Source: Arthrobacter sp. MSA 4-2
Lineage (GTDB): Bacteria; Actinomycetota; Actinomycetes; Actinomycetales; Micrococcaceae
Reading direction: 5' to 3'
DNA: 64,000 nt
Assembly: GCF_016405885.1 (NCBI RefSeq)
Contig: NZ_JAEKGC010000003.1
Span: 269,640 to 333,639 of the forward strand
Positions 34,231-42,365 of this stretch are shown here, piece after piece (positions within the stretch are counted from its first letter, which is position 1; every line of letters starts with the position of its first letter). Made by a program: the position numbers and the translations under genes. Under the pieces are notes generated by a model, which searched no databases, was not told the origin of the DNA, and was given only the letters and a program-made list of their open reading frames with translations.

Positions 34231-34473
34231 CTTTCACTCCAGTAAAGTTTTGTCTATCCGTCAACCGTAACTGAAATAGTGCGGACGGAGGAGAGAAAGA
34301 GAGAACGCGTCGTGGCCCGTTCCGCCGGCCCGGGGCCATTCCTGCCGAGACGCCGCGGAGCCGCCGGAACCGTCAACTCTAGGGCTCGCACACGGAGCGG
34401 TCCATGACTTTCCTTCCCAGCTCCGGCATGTACTCTGGTGCAGCGTCCATTCCTAGAAGAAAGCAATTCCCCC

Positions 34474-34776
34474 ATGGCAACCGATTACGACGCCCCCCGC
34501 GTCGCGCAGGAAGACCAGCCGGCCAACGAATCGCTCGAGGCGATTCAGGCCCAACGCAGCGCCACCACGCAGACCGCGTTGATCGACGTCGAGGACGGCG
34601 ATACCGCCGAAGGCTTCGATCTTCCCGGAGCTGTCGTCGATGACGAACTGCTCGTCGAGGTCGTTCCCGTTCAGGAGGACGAGTTCACCTGCATGTCCTG
34701 CTTCCTCGTCCACCACCGCAGCCAGCTGGCGCTGGACAAGAACGGCGCCAAGTACTGCAGGGAGTGCGAAGGCTAA
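34474..34776 (+). CDS. DUF4193-family small acidic zinc-ribbon-like protein (second copy)
   Basis: The 100-residue protein is collinear with the copy near 29.6 kb: MATDYDAPR start, VEDGDTAEGFDLPG, a hydrophobic strand, then FTCMSCFLVHHRSQLALDKNG and YCRECEG with two Cys pairs. The two copies differ mainly in the acidic linker. Function unknown. TACTCT about 38 bases upstream is a possible -10. Confidence 0.9.
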   Translation: MATDYDAPRVAQEDQPANESLEAIQAQRSATTQTALIDVEDGDTAEGFDLPGAVVDDELLVEVVPVQEDEFTCMSCFLVHHRSQLALDKNGAKYCRECEG

Positions 34777-34907
34777 AGGCGGAGCTTCCCCGACCGGCCC
34801 CTTACGGCGTCGGACCCGCGCCCATCCGGGGGCGGGTCCGGCGCCGAATTGTCAGTGGCAGCACATAGTCTGACTACGACGTTCAGGCCGGGCCACCGAG
34901 GAAAACC

Positions 34908-35264
34908 ATGAACACCGCCGTCCTTCCCGCACCGCAGATCTTCGATCGTCCCTGGACACGCGAGCAGCTTCTTGGCGCCGCCGAGGCCTCCCGGGAGTCC
35001 GAGGAACACACCGACTACCACGGGGCCGCCCGGGCGATGGCCGGCCGGACCCGGTTGGTGGACCTGCCCCGGATCAGGGCCCTGGTCAGCGCCGTCATGG
35101 GCGGCACCGATGGGATCTACTACATCTGCTGCTCCCTCTACGGCGCCCATCTGGCCATCAGCTTCCCCGAAGTCTTCACGGACCGCCAGCGCCAGCTGCT
35201 CCTGGCGCCGCTTGCGGCCGCCGAGGCACTCGCGGGCGCAGGCGCACTCGACCGTGCGGCTTAG
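34908..35264 (+). CDS. Hypothetical protein
   Basis: The 118-residue protein has no recognised family. It contains an amphipathic N-terminal half (FDRPWTREQLLGAAEASRES), VDLPRIRALVSAVMGG, a hydrophobic CC-containing segment (IYYICCSLYGAHLAISFPEVF) and an Ala-rich helix at the end. GAGG eight bases upstream supports the ATG. It follows the DUF4193 gene on the same strand. Confidence 0.65.
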   Translation: MNTAVLPAPQIFDRPWTREQLLGAAEASRESEEHTDYHGAARAMAGRTRLVDLPRIRALVSAVMGGTDGIYYICCSLYGAHLAISFPEVFTDRQRQLLLAPLAAAEALAGAGALDRAA

Positions 35265-35353
35265 TGGGCCACGAACCCTTCCGGGTGTGAGGCCGGCACC
35301 GTTTCCGGCACCGTTTCCCCTCCCTTTCCGGGGCCCTTCCCGGGGCGGGAACG

Positions 35354-36139
35354 TCAGGCCCGCGGCGATCCCTTCGAGGGGCGGGCACCAAAGCTTTCGG
35401 CCAGGTCGAAGGTGAAGTCGATGAGCAGCCCGATCACGTAGACACAGTCCCGCCGGTCCTCAAGCTCACCCTTCATTCTGGTCAGCGCGGCCAGCAGGTC
35501 CTCATTGGACCGGCCGTCCTCAAGGTAGCGGTCGACGGCCGCGGCGAGGGCGTCCGCGCCGCCACCCTCTTCGAGGAAGCGGTAGGGCTCCCAGTTGAGA
35601 TGGTCCCACTGTGAGGCCAGCTCCTCGGACATCCACGGCACCCCGGCCTCCTCAGCCCGCGGCTGGACAGCGGTTTCGAGGATGTCCCGGGTGCTGCTGA
35701 CCTCGGCCATGATGCGTTCCGGATCCGGCGGCGTGAACGCCTCGAAGCGGTCGAGCGCCGTCCGAGCCTCCTCCACCGCCAGGCGCAGCCTCTCCTCGAA
35801 GCTGGGGCCCTCGTAGGGAGCCCGCCCCGACCCGCCGAGGTCCAATACCAGGGCGGAGACGTCGGCGTAGGCGCGGTCTAGCCGGTGGTGCACACCGGCG
35901 ACGTCCTGGTCGCCCCCGGCAAGTTTCCAGGCCTTCTCGTGAAGCGTGACGGCGGTGTCAATAGCCAGCATCCTCGCACTCGCCGCGATGGCCTTCTTCG
36001 CCCTGCGCCCGGCCAGCAGCCGCACGCCGACCAGCCCGGTCGAAATCACCACGGTCAGGACCGACAGGGCCAGGACCCCGGGATCGCTGTCCTGCTCCCG
36101 CCCGGCGCTTCCGGTTTCGCTCAACCTTGTCTCGGCCAC
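35354..36139 (-). CDS. Hypothetical single-pass membrane protein with helical cytoplasmic domain
   Basis: The 261-residue protein has one membrane helix near the N-terminus (VLALSVLTVVISTGLVGVRLLAG), then a basic patch and a long, charged, mostly helical domain (LRLAVEEARTALDRFEAF, RYLEDGRSNEDLLAALTRMKGELEDRR). The GTG is chosen because GGAGG lies six bases before it; the longer frame adds 12 residues without a ribosome site. No family is recognised. It resembles septation-ring or scaffold-like proteins only in layout. Confidence 0.65.
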   Translation of the reverse strand: MAETRLSETGSAGREQDSDPGVLALSVLTVVISTGLVGVRLLAGRRAKKAIAASARMLAIDTAVTLHEKAWKLAGGDQDVAGVHHRLDRAYADVSALVLDLGGSGRAPYEGPSFEERLRLAVEEARTALDRFEAFTPPDPERIMAEVSSTRDILETAVQPRAEEAGVPWMSEELASQWDHLNWEPYRFLEEGGGADALAAAVDRYLEDGRSNEDLLAALTRMKGELEDRRDCVYVIGLLIDFTFDLAESFGARPSKGSPRA

Positions 36140-36468
36140 GATGCCTCCTCGGGGTTTGATTGCACATTCTTTCACGCAATTCCATTACCCGGGAGGGAGT
36201 GCCCGGAAGCTTCAGCCGGGGCGCGATCCCGTCCGGTCAGGCCGGAGCGACGACGTCGACGATCGCACTCCTCGTGGCCTCCTCCTCGAACGGCGGGGAC
36301 CAGACCAACACTCCATAGCGGCCCGGGGCGAGGTTGGCCCCGGCGGACGCCAATATGCCGCACGGACGCATGCGCGGCGCGCATCCGACCACCACCGAAG
36401 GAATAGGTGGCCGCCGTCGTTCCGTGCTCGGTATGGTGACGCTGAATGGTCCAACGAGAGGAGATCCC
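36140..36468. other. Intergenic stretch with a possible gene remnant
   Basis: There is no complete gene. The reverse strand from about 36,370 to 36,237 reads GANLAPGRYGVLVWSPPFEE followed by ATRSAIVDVVAPA and a stop, which looks like the C-terminus of a secreted protein. No start or upstream homologous part is present in frame. A ribosome site for the DUF2188 gene lies at the right end. Confidence 0.3.
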
Positions 36469-36696
36469 ATGCCTAGGGGAGACATCGAAACGTTCCACGA
36501 GGTGGGCTTGTGGATGAACCGGCGCCAGGCGGTCGATGACAAGCCCTGGGGTCTTTCTGCCACCAAGGAGGAGGCCGCCGGGATCGGCCGGAGTGTCGCC
36601 AAGGCGGAGAAGGTGGAGCACATCATCAGGAATATCGACGGGACCATCGGGGAACGGAACTCCTACGGGAACGACCCCAGCAGCGTCAGCGGCTGA
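36469..36696 (+). CDS. DUF2188-family small protein
   Basis: The 75-residue protein fits DUF2188: a short strand with Trp (PWGLSATKEEAAGIGRSVAK) and then EHIIRNIDGTIGERNSYGNDP, the family C-terminal signature with DGxI and SYGxDP. The function is unknown; members are small stand-alone proteins common in soil actinobacteria. GAGAGGAG lies five bases upstream of the ATG. Confidence 0.85.
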   Translation: MPRGDIETFHEVGLWMNRRQAVDDKPWGLSATKEEAAGIGRSVAKAEKVEHIIRNIDGTIGERNSYGNDPSSVSG

Positions 36697-36749
36697 GCGC
36701 TGCCGCCCTCATGCTGCACGGCCAATCCTGACGGGGCGGGCACCGCCCG

Positions 36750-37178
36750 TCACCTGAGGGTAAGCTCCTGCTGCATCGCCATTTCCTGCCTGAACTTGTT
36801 GACGTGCTGCGGGCAGAAGGACGCGACACCGGCCCCGGAAATGGTTCTCAGTTCCTCGGTCGTGTACGAACCTGTAGCGTCGCCTGCACGGATCAGGCTG
36901 CTCGCATCCTGGGCTGCCCCGCCCTGGTCGTACATCCTGCAGAAGCTCATGGCGATGGTGATGATCTGGTCGCCCTTCATGAACTGCAGGTCGGGATGTT
37001 CCCGGCGGACGTAGTCGAGGAATGCCTTTTCGTGAAGTTCCTCGTCCGTCAACGCCGAGACGGCCACCTTCACCCCCGGTGTGAGGTAGTCGGCAGTCGC
37101 GTCTGTCCGGGCGTCGGTGCCGCACCCGGCGAGGAGAAGTCCCGCGATGCCGAGCACTACAACCGCAGGGTGTTTCAA
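36750..37178 (-). CDS. Lipoprotein with DUF732-like domain
   Basis: The 142-residue protein has a lipoprotein signal (VVVLGIAGLLLAGCG). A small helical domain resembles DUF732: FLDYVRREHPDL, FCRMYDQGG, and ISGAGVASFCPQHVNKF, with two Cys that could form a disulfide. DUF732 proteins are exported actinobacterial proteins of unknown role. The TTG start is supported by a strong AGGAGGG three bases upstream. Confidence 0.8.
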   Translation of the reverse strand: MKHPAVVVLGIAGLLLAGCGTDARTDATADYLTPGVKVAVSALTDEELHEKAFLDYVRREHPDLQFMKGDQIITIAMSFCRMYDQGGAAQDASSLIRAGDATGSYTTEELRTISGAGVASFCPQHVNKFRQEMAMQQELTLR

Positions 37179-37210
37179 GGGTCCCTCCTAGGAAGTATTC
37201 GACTCTGATT

Positions 37211-37630
37211 CTAGTGCCCGGTCAGCGCGCTCCCGCCGCGGTGACCCTGTCCAGCAGGCCGCCGCCGATACAGGCGACGGATGACACGCAGCGCGAGAAT
37301 CGCGGCCGGCAAGAGGGCGAACAACGTCGCCAGGATGAAGTACTCAGTGACGATGATCGTTTCGGCCGTGCCGGCTTCCCAGAACCGGCATTCAACGCCC
37401 AGCGGAAAAACCAGCTCGTCGCCGCTGCCTTCGTAGGGACCGGCCAAGCCCGGGTCCCACCCCTCCGGCAAAAACTCAAGGCAGTAGAGCCGGGTTTCAA
37501 TGAAGGCTTGGCGGATGAATATTTGGACAAGCTCTCTGACCAACAGGTACCACAGTGCGCATCCTGCGAGTCCAAGAACGACAAGCTTGAGCAGGCCTGT
37601 CCCGCCAGCCCCCTCGGCGGTATTCGCCAT
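37211..37630 (-). CDS. Hypothetical two-helix membrane protein
   Basis: The 139-residue protein has membrane helices near each end (LVVLGLAGCALWYLLVRELV and EYFILATLFALLPAAILALR) flanking an extracytoplasmic loop with two Cys (RLYCLEFLPEGWDPG, GVECRFWEAG), which may be disulfide-linked. The C-tail is basic. It has GGGG five bases before the ATG. No family is recognised. It follows the lipoprotein gene orientation but is upstream of it by 32 bp, so the two may form an operon. Confidence 0.7.
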   Translation of the reverse strand: MANTAEGAGGTGLLKLVVLGLAGCALWYLLVRELVQIFIRQAFIETRLYCLEFLPEGWDPGLAGPYEGSGDELVFPLGVECRFWEAGTAETIIVTEYFILATLFALLPAAILALRVIRRLYRRRPAGQGHRGGSALTGH

Positions 37631-37699
37631 TTGTCCCCCAAGTTCTTTGAACTAGAGGTCAGGCTACACGGGTCGAATCCATAGCCAGGACTGGGGGTG

Positions 37700-37729
37700 G
37701 CTGCCAGACGATCGAGCCGTGCTGGCAGC
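37700..37729. other. Hairpin upstream of the amylase gene
   Basis: GCTGCCAG and CTGGCAGC pair around a 14-base loop, about 110 bp before the amylase start. It may be a terminator for antisense reading or a regulatory dyad; no firm assignment. Confidence 0.35.
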
Positions 37730-37841
37730 TACCCTCCGGCTTTTCGCAAAAAACTTTCACTCAGGTTTCGTGTCGAGGACTGACTCACTGTGTGACATGG
37801 GACACGCTGATCTTTCACCCCGTGTTCCCTGAAGGAGATCC

Positions 37842-40556
37842 GTGAAATCCCGCCACGCCACTGTCGTCGTGCTGACCGCACTCGTCGCCAATTCCGCCGC
37901 GTCGCTACCCGCCCACGCCGCCCCGAATGACCCCGGCTCCCCTCCCGCCGTCGCGCAGCACTCGCTGCGCACCGCCGTCACCGATGAGAACTTCTACTTC
38001 GTCATGGCCGACCGCTTCCAGAACGGCAGCACGGCCAACGACGACGGCGGACTCGGCGCCGATCCCTCCGTCTCCGGATTCGATCCGACCCGGAAGGGCT
38101 ACTACAACGGCGGCGACCTCCAGGGCCTGCTCAAGGAACTCGACTACATCCAGGGAATGGGCACCACGTCCATCTGGCTGACCCCTAGCTTCAAGAACCG
38201 CGCAGTGCAGCCCGAGGACAACTCCGCGGGGTATCACGGCTACTGGATTACGGACTTCACGCAGATCGACCCGCACCTCGGCACCAACGAGGACCTCAAA
38301 ACGCTCATCGACGCCGCGCACTCACGAGGCATGAAGGTCTACTTCGACATCATCACCAACCACACCGCCGACGTGATCGGCTACGATGCCGGCGAGCGCG
38401 CGCCCTACATCTCGAAGGACGAGGAGCCGTACCGCGACGCCGATGGAAACGAGTTTGACGACCGTGACTACGCGGGCACCGGCACTTTCCCCGCCCTCGA
38501 CCCGGCGACCTCGTTCCCCTACGTGCCCGTGGTGCCGGAGGCCGACCGGGACCTGAAAGTCCCCGAGTGGCTCAACGACCCCACGCTCTATCACAACCGC
38601 GGAGACACGACCTTCACCGGGGAGGACTCCCACTACGGCGACTTCTTCGGCCTCGACGACCTCTCCACCGAGAACCCCCGCGTGGTCGACGGCATGATCG
38701 ACATCTACAAAACGTGGATCACCGACTTCGGAGTGGACGGCTTCCGGATCGACACCATGAAGCACGTGAACGACGAGTTCTGGCAGGCGTTCGGCCCCGA
38801 GGTGCTGACCTATGCCCGGGAGCAGGGCAAGGACGAGTTCTTCATGTTCGGGGAGGTCTTCGACACCACCAAGTCCTTCACCTCGCAGTTCACCACCCGC
38901 AACCGGATGCAGTCCGTGCTCGACTTCCCGTTCCAGGCCGCCGCACGCGGCTACGCGTCGCAGGGCGCGCCGGCGACCGACCTCCAGAACTTCTTCGCCG
39001 GCGACGACTGGTACACGGATGCCGACTCGAACGCCTACAGCCTGCCGACCTTCCTCGGGAACCACGACATGGGGCGCATCGGCAGCTTCCTGGCGGCGGA
39101 CAATCCCGGGGCCCCGGAGGACGAATTGGTGGCCCGGGACACCCTGGCCCACGAACTCATGTACTTCTCCCGCGGCAACCCCGTGATCTACTACGGCGAC
39201 GAACAGGGCTTCACGGGCCCCGGCGGTGACCAGGACGCGCGGCAGACGCTGTTCGCGAGCCAAGTGCCCGAGTACCTGGACGATGACCTACTGGGCACTG
39301 CTGCGACGCACGCCACCGACAACTTCGACGCAGACCACCCTCTCTACCAGAGCATCGCCACGCTGGCCGAGGTCACCGCCGACCATCCTGCGCTGCGGAA
39401 TGGCGCGCACCAGCACCGGTACGCCTCCGACGGCCCGGGCATCTACGCGTTCTCCCGCGTGGACTCCGACAACCGGCGCGAGTACGTGGTGGCCCTCAAT
39501 AACAGCACCGAGCCGCAGACCGCGGCGATCCCCACCTATGCGGCCAAGCGCAATTTCGGCCTCGTGTACGGCGACGCCCCGAAGCGCGCCCGGTCGGCCG
39601 CCGACGGCACCCTCAGCGTCACCGTGCCGGCCCTGTCCACCGTGGTGTACGAGCTCTCCGGCGCGATTCCGCACTCCAGCAAGGCCCCGGGCATCAGCCT
39701 GCAGCAGCCCGCTCCGGCCGCCGAAGACAACGGCCGCATGAGGGTCGCCGCCGACGTCGCCGGTTCCTCCTTCTACGAGGTCACCTTCGAGGCCCGCACT
39801 CCCGGCACCGGGTGGACGAGCATCGGCACGGATGACAACGCCCCCTACAGCGTGTATCACGACACGAGCGGGCTGGCGGCGGGCTCCACCGTTGAGTACC
39901 GCGCCGTCGTCCTCGACAACGGCTACCACACGCGGACCTCCCCGCCGGCGTCGGCGGCTGTGCCCGCACCGAAGCTCACCATGGGGCTCCCAGCCGAGGG
40001 CACGCAGGTGCAGGGTGACGTCGAGGTGACCGCGACCGCGAGCCCGGAGGACTCCGACCACGCCGTGACGCTCGAGCGGAGCGTGAACGGCGGTGCGTGG
40101 ACCGCGATCGGCACCGACGACTCGTCGCCGACGTACACTGCCGTCGACGACCTGGCGGCGCTCGGGCTCCCCGAGGGGACGCAGGTGCGGTACCGGGCGG
40201 TGCTGGGCAGCTCCGTCAGCGACATCAGGACCGTGACGGTCGGGTCCGTCGTCGAGCAGCCGGACACGGTGGCGGTGGCCGGTAGCCTCAATTCCGAACT
40301 GGGGTGCGGCGGGGACTGGGATCCGGCGTGCGACCAGGCGCAGATGAAGTTCGACGATGCGTCGCGGACCTGGATCCTCGAAATCGCCGACCTGCCCGCG
40401 GGCAACTACGAGTACAAGGCGGCCCTCAACCGCAGCTGGACCGAGAACTACGGTGCCGGCGGCGGCCGTGATGGCAGTAACATCGCCCTCAACCACGCCG
40501 GTGGTCCGGTGACCTTCACCTACGACCACCGCACGCACGTGATTACGACGCACTGA
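37842..40556 (+). CDS. Secreted alpha-amylase, GH13, with C-terminal Ig-like and X25-like modules
   Basis: The 904-residue protein has a signal peptide (cleavage near PAHA) and a GH13 barrel: YFVMADRFQNG, VYFDIITNHTAD, the nucleophile Asp in VDGFRIDTMKH (about 303), the acid Glu in FFMFGEVFD (about 339) and the Asp in FLGNHDMGR (about 408). After the beta domain come two Ig-like modules. A final X25/pullulanase-associated module follows (VAVAGSLNSELGCGGDWDP and PAGNYEYKAALNRSWTENYG), which probably binds starch. It degrades extracellular alpha-glucan, complementing cytoplasmic MalQ. A GTG start with AAGGAG is clear. Confidence 0.93.
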   Translation: MKSRHATVVVLTALVANSAASLPAHAAPNDPGSPPAVAQHSLRTAVTDENFYFVMADRFQNGSTANDDGGLGADPSVSGFDPTRKGYYNGGDLQGLLKELDYIQGMGTTSIWLTPSFKNRAVQPEDNSAGYHGYWITDFTQIDPHLGTNEDLKTLIDAAHSRGMKVYFDIITNHTADVIGYDAGERAPYISKDEEPYRDADGNEFDDRDYAGTGTFPALDPATSFPYVPVVPEADRDLKVPEWLNDPTLYHNRGDTTFTGEDSHYGDFFGLDDLSTENPRVVDGMIDIYKTWITDFGVDGFRIDTMKHVNDEFWQAFGPEVLTYAREQGKDEFFMFGEVFDTTKSFTSQFTTRNRMQSVLDFPFQAAARGYASQGAPATDLQNFFAGDDWYTDADSNAYSLPTFLGNHDMGRIGSFLAADNPGAPEDELVARDTLAHELMYFSRGNPVIYYGDEQGFTGPGGDQDARQTLFASQVPEYLDDDLLGTAATHATDNFDADHPLYQSIATLAEVTADHPALRNGAHQHRYASDGPGIYAFSRVDSDNRREYVVALNNSTEPQTAAIPTYAAKRNFGLVYGDAPKRARSAADGTLSVTVPALSTVVYELSGAIPHSSKAPGISLQQPAPAAEDNGRMRVAADVAGSSFYEVTFEARTPGTGWTSIGTDDNAPYSVYHDTSGLAAGSTVEYRAVVLDNGYHTRTSPPASAAVPAPKLTMGLPAEGTQVQGDVEVTATASPEDSDHAVTLERSVNGGAWTAIGTDDSSPTYTAVDDLAALGLPEGTQVRYRAVLGSSVSDIRTVTVGSVVEQPDTVAVAGSLNSELGCGGDWDPACDQAQMKFDDASRTWILEIADLPAGNYEYKAALNRSWTENYGAGGGRDGSNIALNHAGGPVTFTYDHRTHVITTH

Positions 40557-40571
40557 CCGAAGTGGACGACG

Positions 40572-40599
40572 GCGGCCGGGGCCTAGGGGTCCCGGCCGC
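40572..40599. terminator. Hairpin after the amylase gene
   Basis: GCGGCCGGG pairs with CCCGGCCGC around a ten-base loop, 16 bp past the amylase stop. No T-tract; termination is inferred from position. Confidence 0.6.
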
Positions 40600-40601
40600 T
40601 G

Positions 40602-40740
40602 TCATGTCCGAGCTCCCAAGCGCCAGCCCCTGCGCTTGAGCACCCAGGAGAGTCTTGATCCCACACCGACCACAAGGAGGAGGGCGAGGGGTAGCCGAGG
40701 GCCCGCGACAGTTTGGCGCACAGGAGCCACGCAAGACGCA
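40602..40740 (-). CDS. Possible small membrane peptide next to the tRNA-Ala locus
   Basis: A 45-residue frame beginning at GTG encodes VAPVRQTVAGPRLPLALLLV, then VGVGSRLSWVLKRRGWRLGART, a hydrophobic helix with a very basic tail. No ribosome site is visible. It lies just outside the island, where the 3' flank of tRNA-Ala would have been before insertion. It could be a real small gene or chance. Confidence 0.25.
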
Positions 40741-40753
40741 AAATCCTGGGAAC

Positions 40754-40789
40754 AGTGGAGCTTAGGGGAATCGAACCCCTGACCTTTTC
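40754..40789. repeat. Left attachment repeat (36 bp, copy of tRNA-Ala 3' half)
   Basis: A 36-bp sequence starting AGTGGAGCTTAGGGG is identical to the 3' half of the tRNA-Ala gene at the far end of the island, in the same orientation. It covers the anticodon-stem 3' side, T arm and acceptor 3' strand. The next bases TCAGGGG form a 7-bp hairpin with CCCCTGA of the core. Confidence 0.92.
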
Positions 40790-40922
40790 TCAGGGGACGG
40801 CTTATTTCGATACTTGCCAAGGCCTGTCATTCTGCCAATAATCCGCGGAATCTAGGCGTTTTTAGTGACCTGCGAGGTCCATCAGATGTCATCGTATTTC
40901 ATCGTTTCCGTGTGGTAAACGT

Positions 40923-41135
40923 GTGACCGACTACGCACTCCTCTCACCGGACGCACCCAGGAAGGCAAGAGCAGAGATCCCATCCGGTGCGTATTACACG
41001 GGCGGCCCGCTGATGGGAGCGGACGGCCACCGGACGCCGATTCGCTGGATACTGGGATTCACCGATGGCGGTGTCGACTTATACCTACGAGAGCCTGCCG
41101 GCCGCGGAGCAGCGTGCCCTGCCGGTAGCCGATGA
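40923..41135 (+). CDS. Short hypothetical ORF at the island's left end
   Basis: A 70-residue frame from GTG (MTDYALLSPDAPRKARAEIP start) has no recognised family, and no Shine-Dalgarno is visible. A second short frame near its end (ATG at about 41,065) yields about 30 residues ending in DELTAAFD, suggesting either overlapping small genes or a frameshifted remnant. Confidence 0.35.
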   Translation: MTDYALLSPDAPRKARAEIPSGAYYTGGPLMGADGHRTPIRWILGFTDGGVDLYLREPAGRGAACPAGSR

Positions 41136-41350
41136 ACTCACCGCAGCCTTCGATTAGATCGGCGCGGGGAGCGGGGATTAAGAGCATTGTCACCATACCT
41201 TGACATAAGCACTATTATCGGCGGCTATACGAAAAGCCTCCAATACAGCTGCGTGGAGGTCAACACAGCGCTGCTCAAGTGTTGTGTTGATAATCGCCGT
41301 AGTAAATCTCGGACGCGTACAAGACACAATCTTTTATAGGTGCTGTTTTG
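41136..41350. other. AT-richer non-coding stretch with two adjacent hairpins
   Basis: No gene is seen. A TTGACA at 41,200 is followed by poorly spaced TATTAT and TATACG. Two back-to-back hairpins follow: CCTCCA/TGGAGG (41,238-41,260) and TCAACACA/TGTGTTGA (41,261-41,291). A small structured RNA is possible, but promoter spacing is poor. Confidence 0.3.
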
Positions 41351-41424
41351 TTGCGGGGACAGGATTTGAACCTGTGACCTCTGGGTTATGAGCCCAGCGA
41401 GCTACCGAACTGCTCCATCCCGCG
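41351..41424 (-). tRNA. Initiator tRNA-fMet (CAT) inside the island
   Basis: A 74-nt cloverleaf: 5' CGCGGGA, D stem GAGC/GCTC with the initiator-type A11-T24 pair, anticodon arm CTGGG-CTCATAA-CCCAG with the three G-C pairs diagnostic of initiators, T arm ACAGG-TTCAAAT-CCTGT, 3' CCCCGCA plus A. The 1-72 pair is C-A, the unpaired end that marks initiator tRNA. Position 7-66 is A-C, an extra mismatch in the acceptor stem. CCA is not encoded. It lies within the att repeats, which is unusual for an initiator tRNA. Confidence 0.92.
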
Positions 41425-41846
41425 GCGCATGGATGACCCCTACTCACCGCATGACGAATACACCAATCAGAGGCATCTGCGGCCTAGACGGGTTTGCTAG
41501 CCCTTCATACCTGCGGTGGGGTGGGCGAGTGGCACAGCTCGAGAACGTGACGTCCCTGGGCGTTGATCCATGTATCTGGCATCGCGTCTCGACCAAGCCG
41601 ATCGGCAATGGCGGGGGCAGCCCAAAGAACTCACCGGGATGATGAATCGGACCCATAACCGGCAGGGATGCGTCCGCGCGGGACTGCTGGACCTCGTTCC
41701 AGGCAATCAGGGAAGGCTCACGCGGGCTGGACTCTTGTCAGGGGCCCCAACCACCCCACCTACACTCTTGTTCCTAAAAAGCTCGGAGTGTCAGTGGTGC
41801 GCGCGATTATGTAATTGAAGCCAAACACATAGAGGGAGCCGCCACC
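41425..41846. other. Non-coding stretch between tRNA-fMet and the next gene
   Basis: No convincing gene on either strand; the open frames here lack ribosome sites and protein-like composition. The 3' end holds the GAGGGAG ribosome site of the following hypothetical gene. Confidence 0.5.
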
Positions 41847-42365
41847 GTGGAAACGCTCATTGCCGGAGACACAATAACTGTCCAGCCATGGCTCATCCCC
41901 ACTGATGCAATGCCCGTCGAGAAAACCCATGCGGATCCACTGCTTTGCCCGGCATCGGAAGAGGAATTTGAGTGGATGGCCTATATGACTGGCTGTCGAA
42001 CTGATTGGTACGACCTCAAATCGCTGGACCGGTTCGTCGAAGTGATCAACATGACATCCCGGAACGGTGACTGGTCGGTCATCCAATCCAAAAATCTCGA
42101 CCACCGGACCTCTGGCCGCTACGTGCAGGTGATGAATATAGGAAGTGCGTACCACGTGGAAGTGGCATCCAAGGAAGACGAGATTATCCGCAACTGGCGG
42201 ATTGGACTGGGTACGGAAGCGGATGACGCCGGAAACGAGCCCTACTCTCCCGCCGTCCCAACACAACAATTACCCTTCACCGCAGTCACCGAGGTACTGG
42301 ACTCGTGGCTGCGAGGGCACGGCATACCGCTTGGCTATGGGGCAGCACTGCACGTCTACGGATGA
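41847..42365 (+). CDS. Hypothetical island protein
   Basis: The 172-residue acidic protein has no recognised family. It has several Trp and hydrophobic strands (WMAYMTGCRTDWYDL, FVEVINMTSRNGDW, RYVQVMNIGSAYHVEVASKEDE, IRNWRIG), a layout reminiscent of small immunity-like or SMI1-like proteins but without a decisive motif. The GTG start has GAGGGAG upstream. Its 3' end overlaps, on the other strand, an over-long extension of the DUF1643 gene. Confidence 0.6.
   Translation: METLIAGDTITVQPWLIPTDAMPVEKTHADPLLCPASEEEFEWMAYMTGCRTDWYDLKSLDRFVEVINMTSRNGDWSVIQSKNLDHRTSGRYVQVMNIGSAYHVEVASKEDEIIRNWRIGLGTEADDAGNEPYSPAVPTQQLPFTAVTEVLDSWLRGHGIPLGYGAALHVYG

Noticed and set aside
40754..40789. A second tRNA-Ala gene
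   Set aside because: Only the 3' half of the tRNA is present; the 5' half is replaced by unrelated sequence, so it is an attachment-site copy.
41760..42269. Reverse-strand open frame opposite the hypothetical gene at 41.8-42.4 kb
   Set aside because: His/Val-rich shadow without a ribosome site; the forward frame has GAGGGAG and better protein character.
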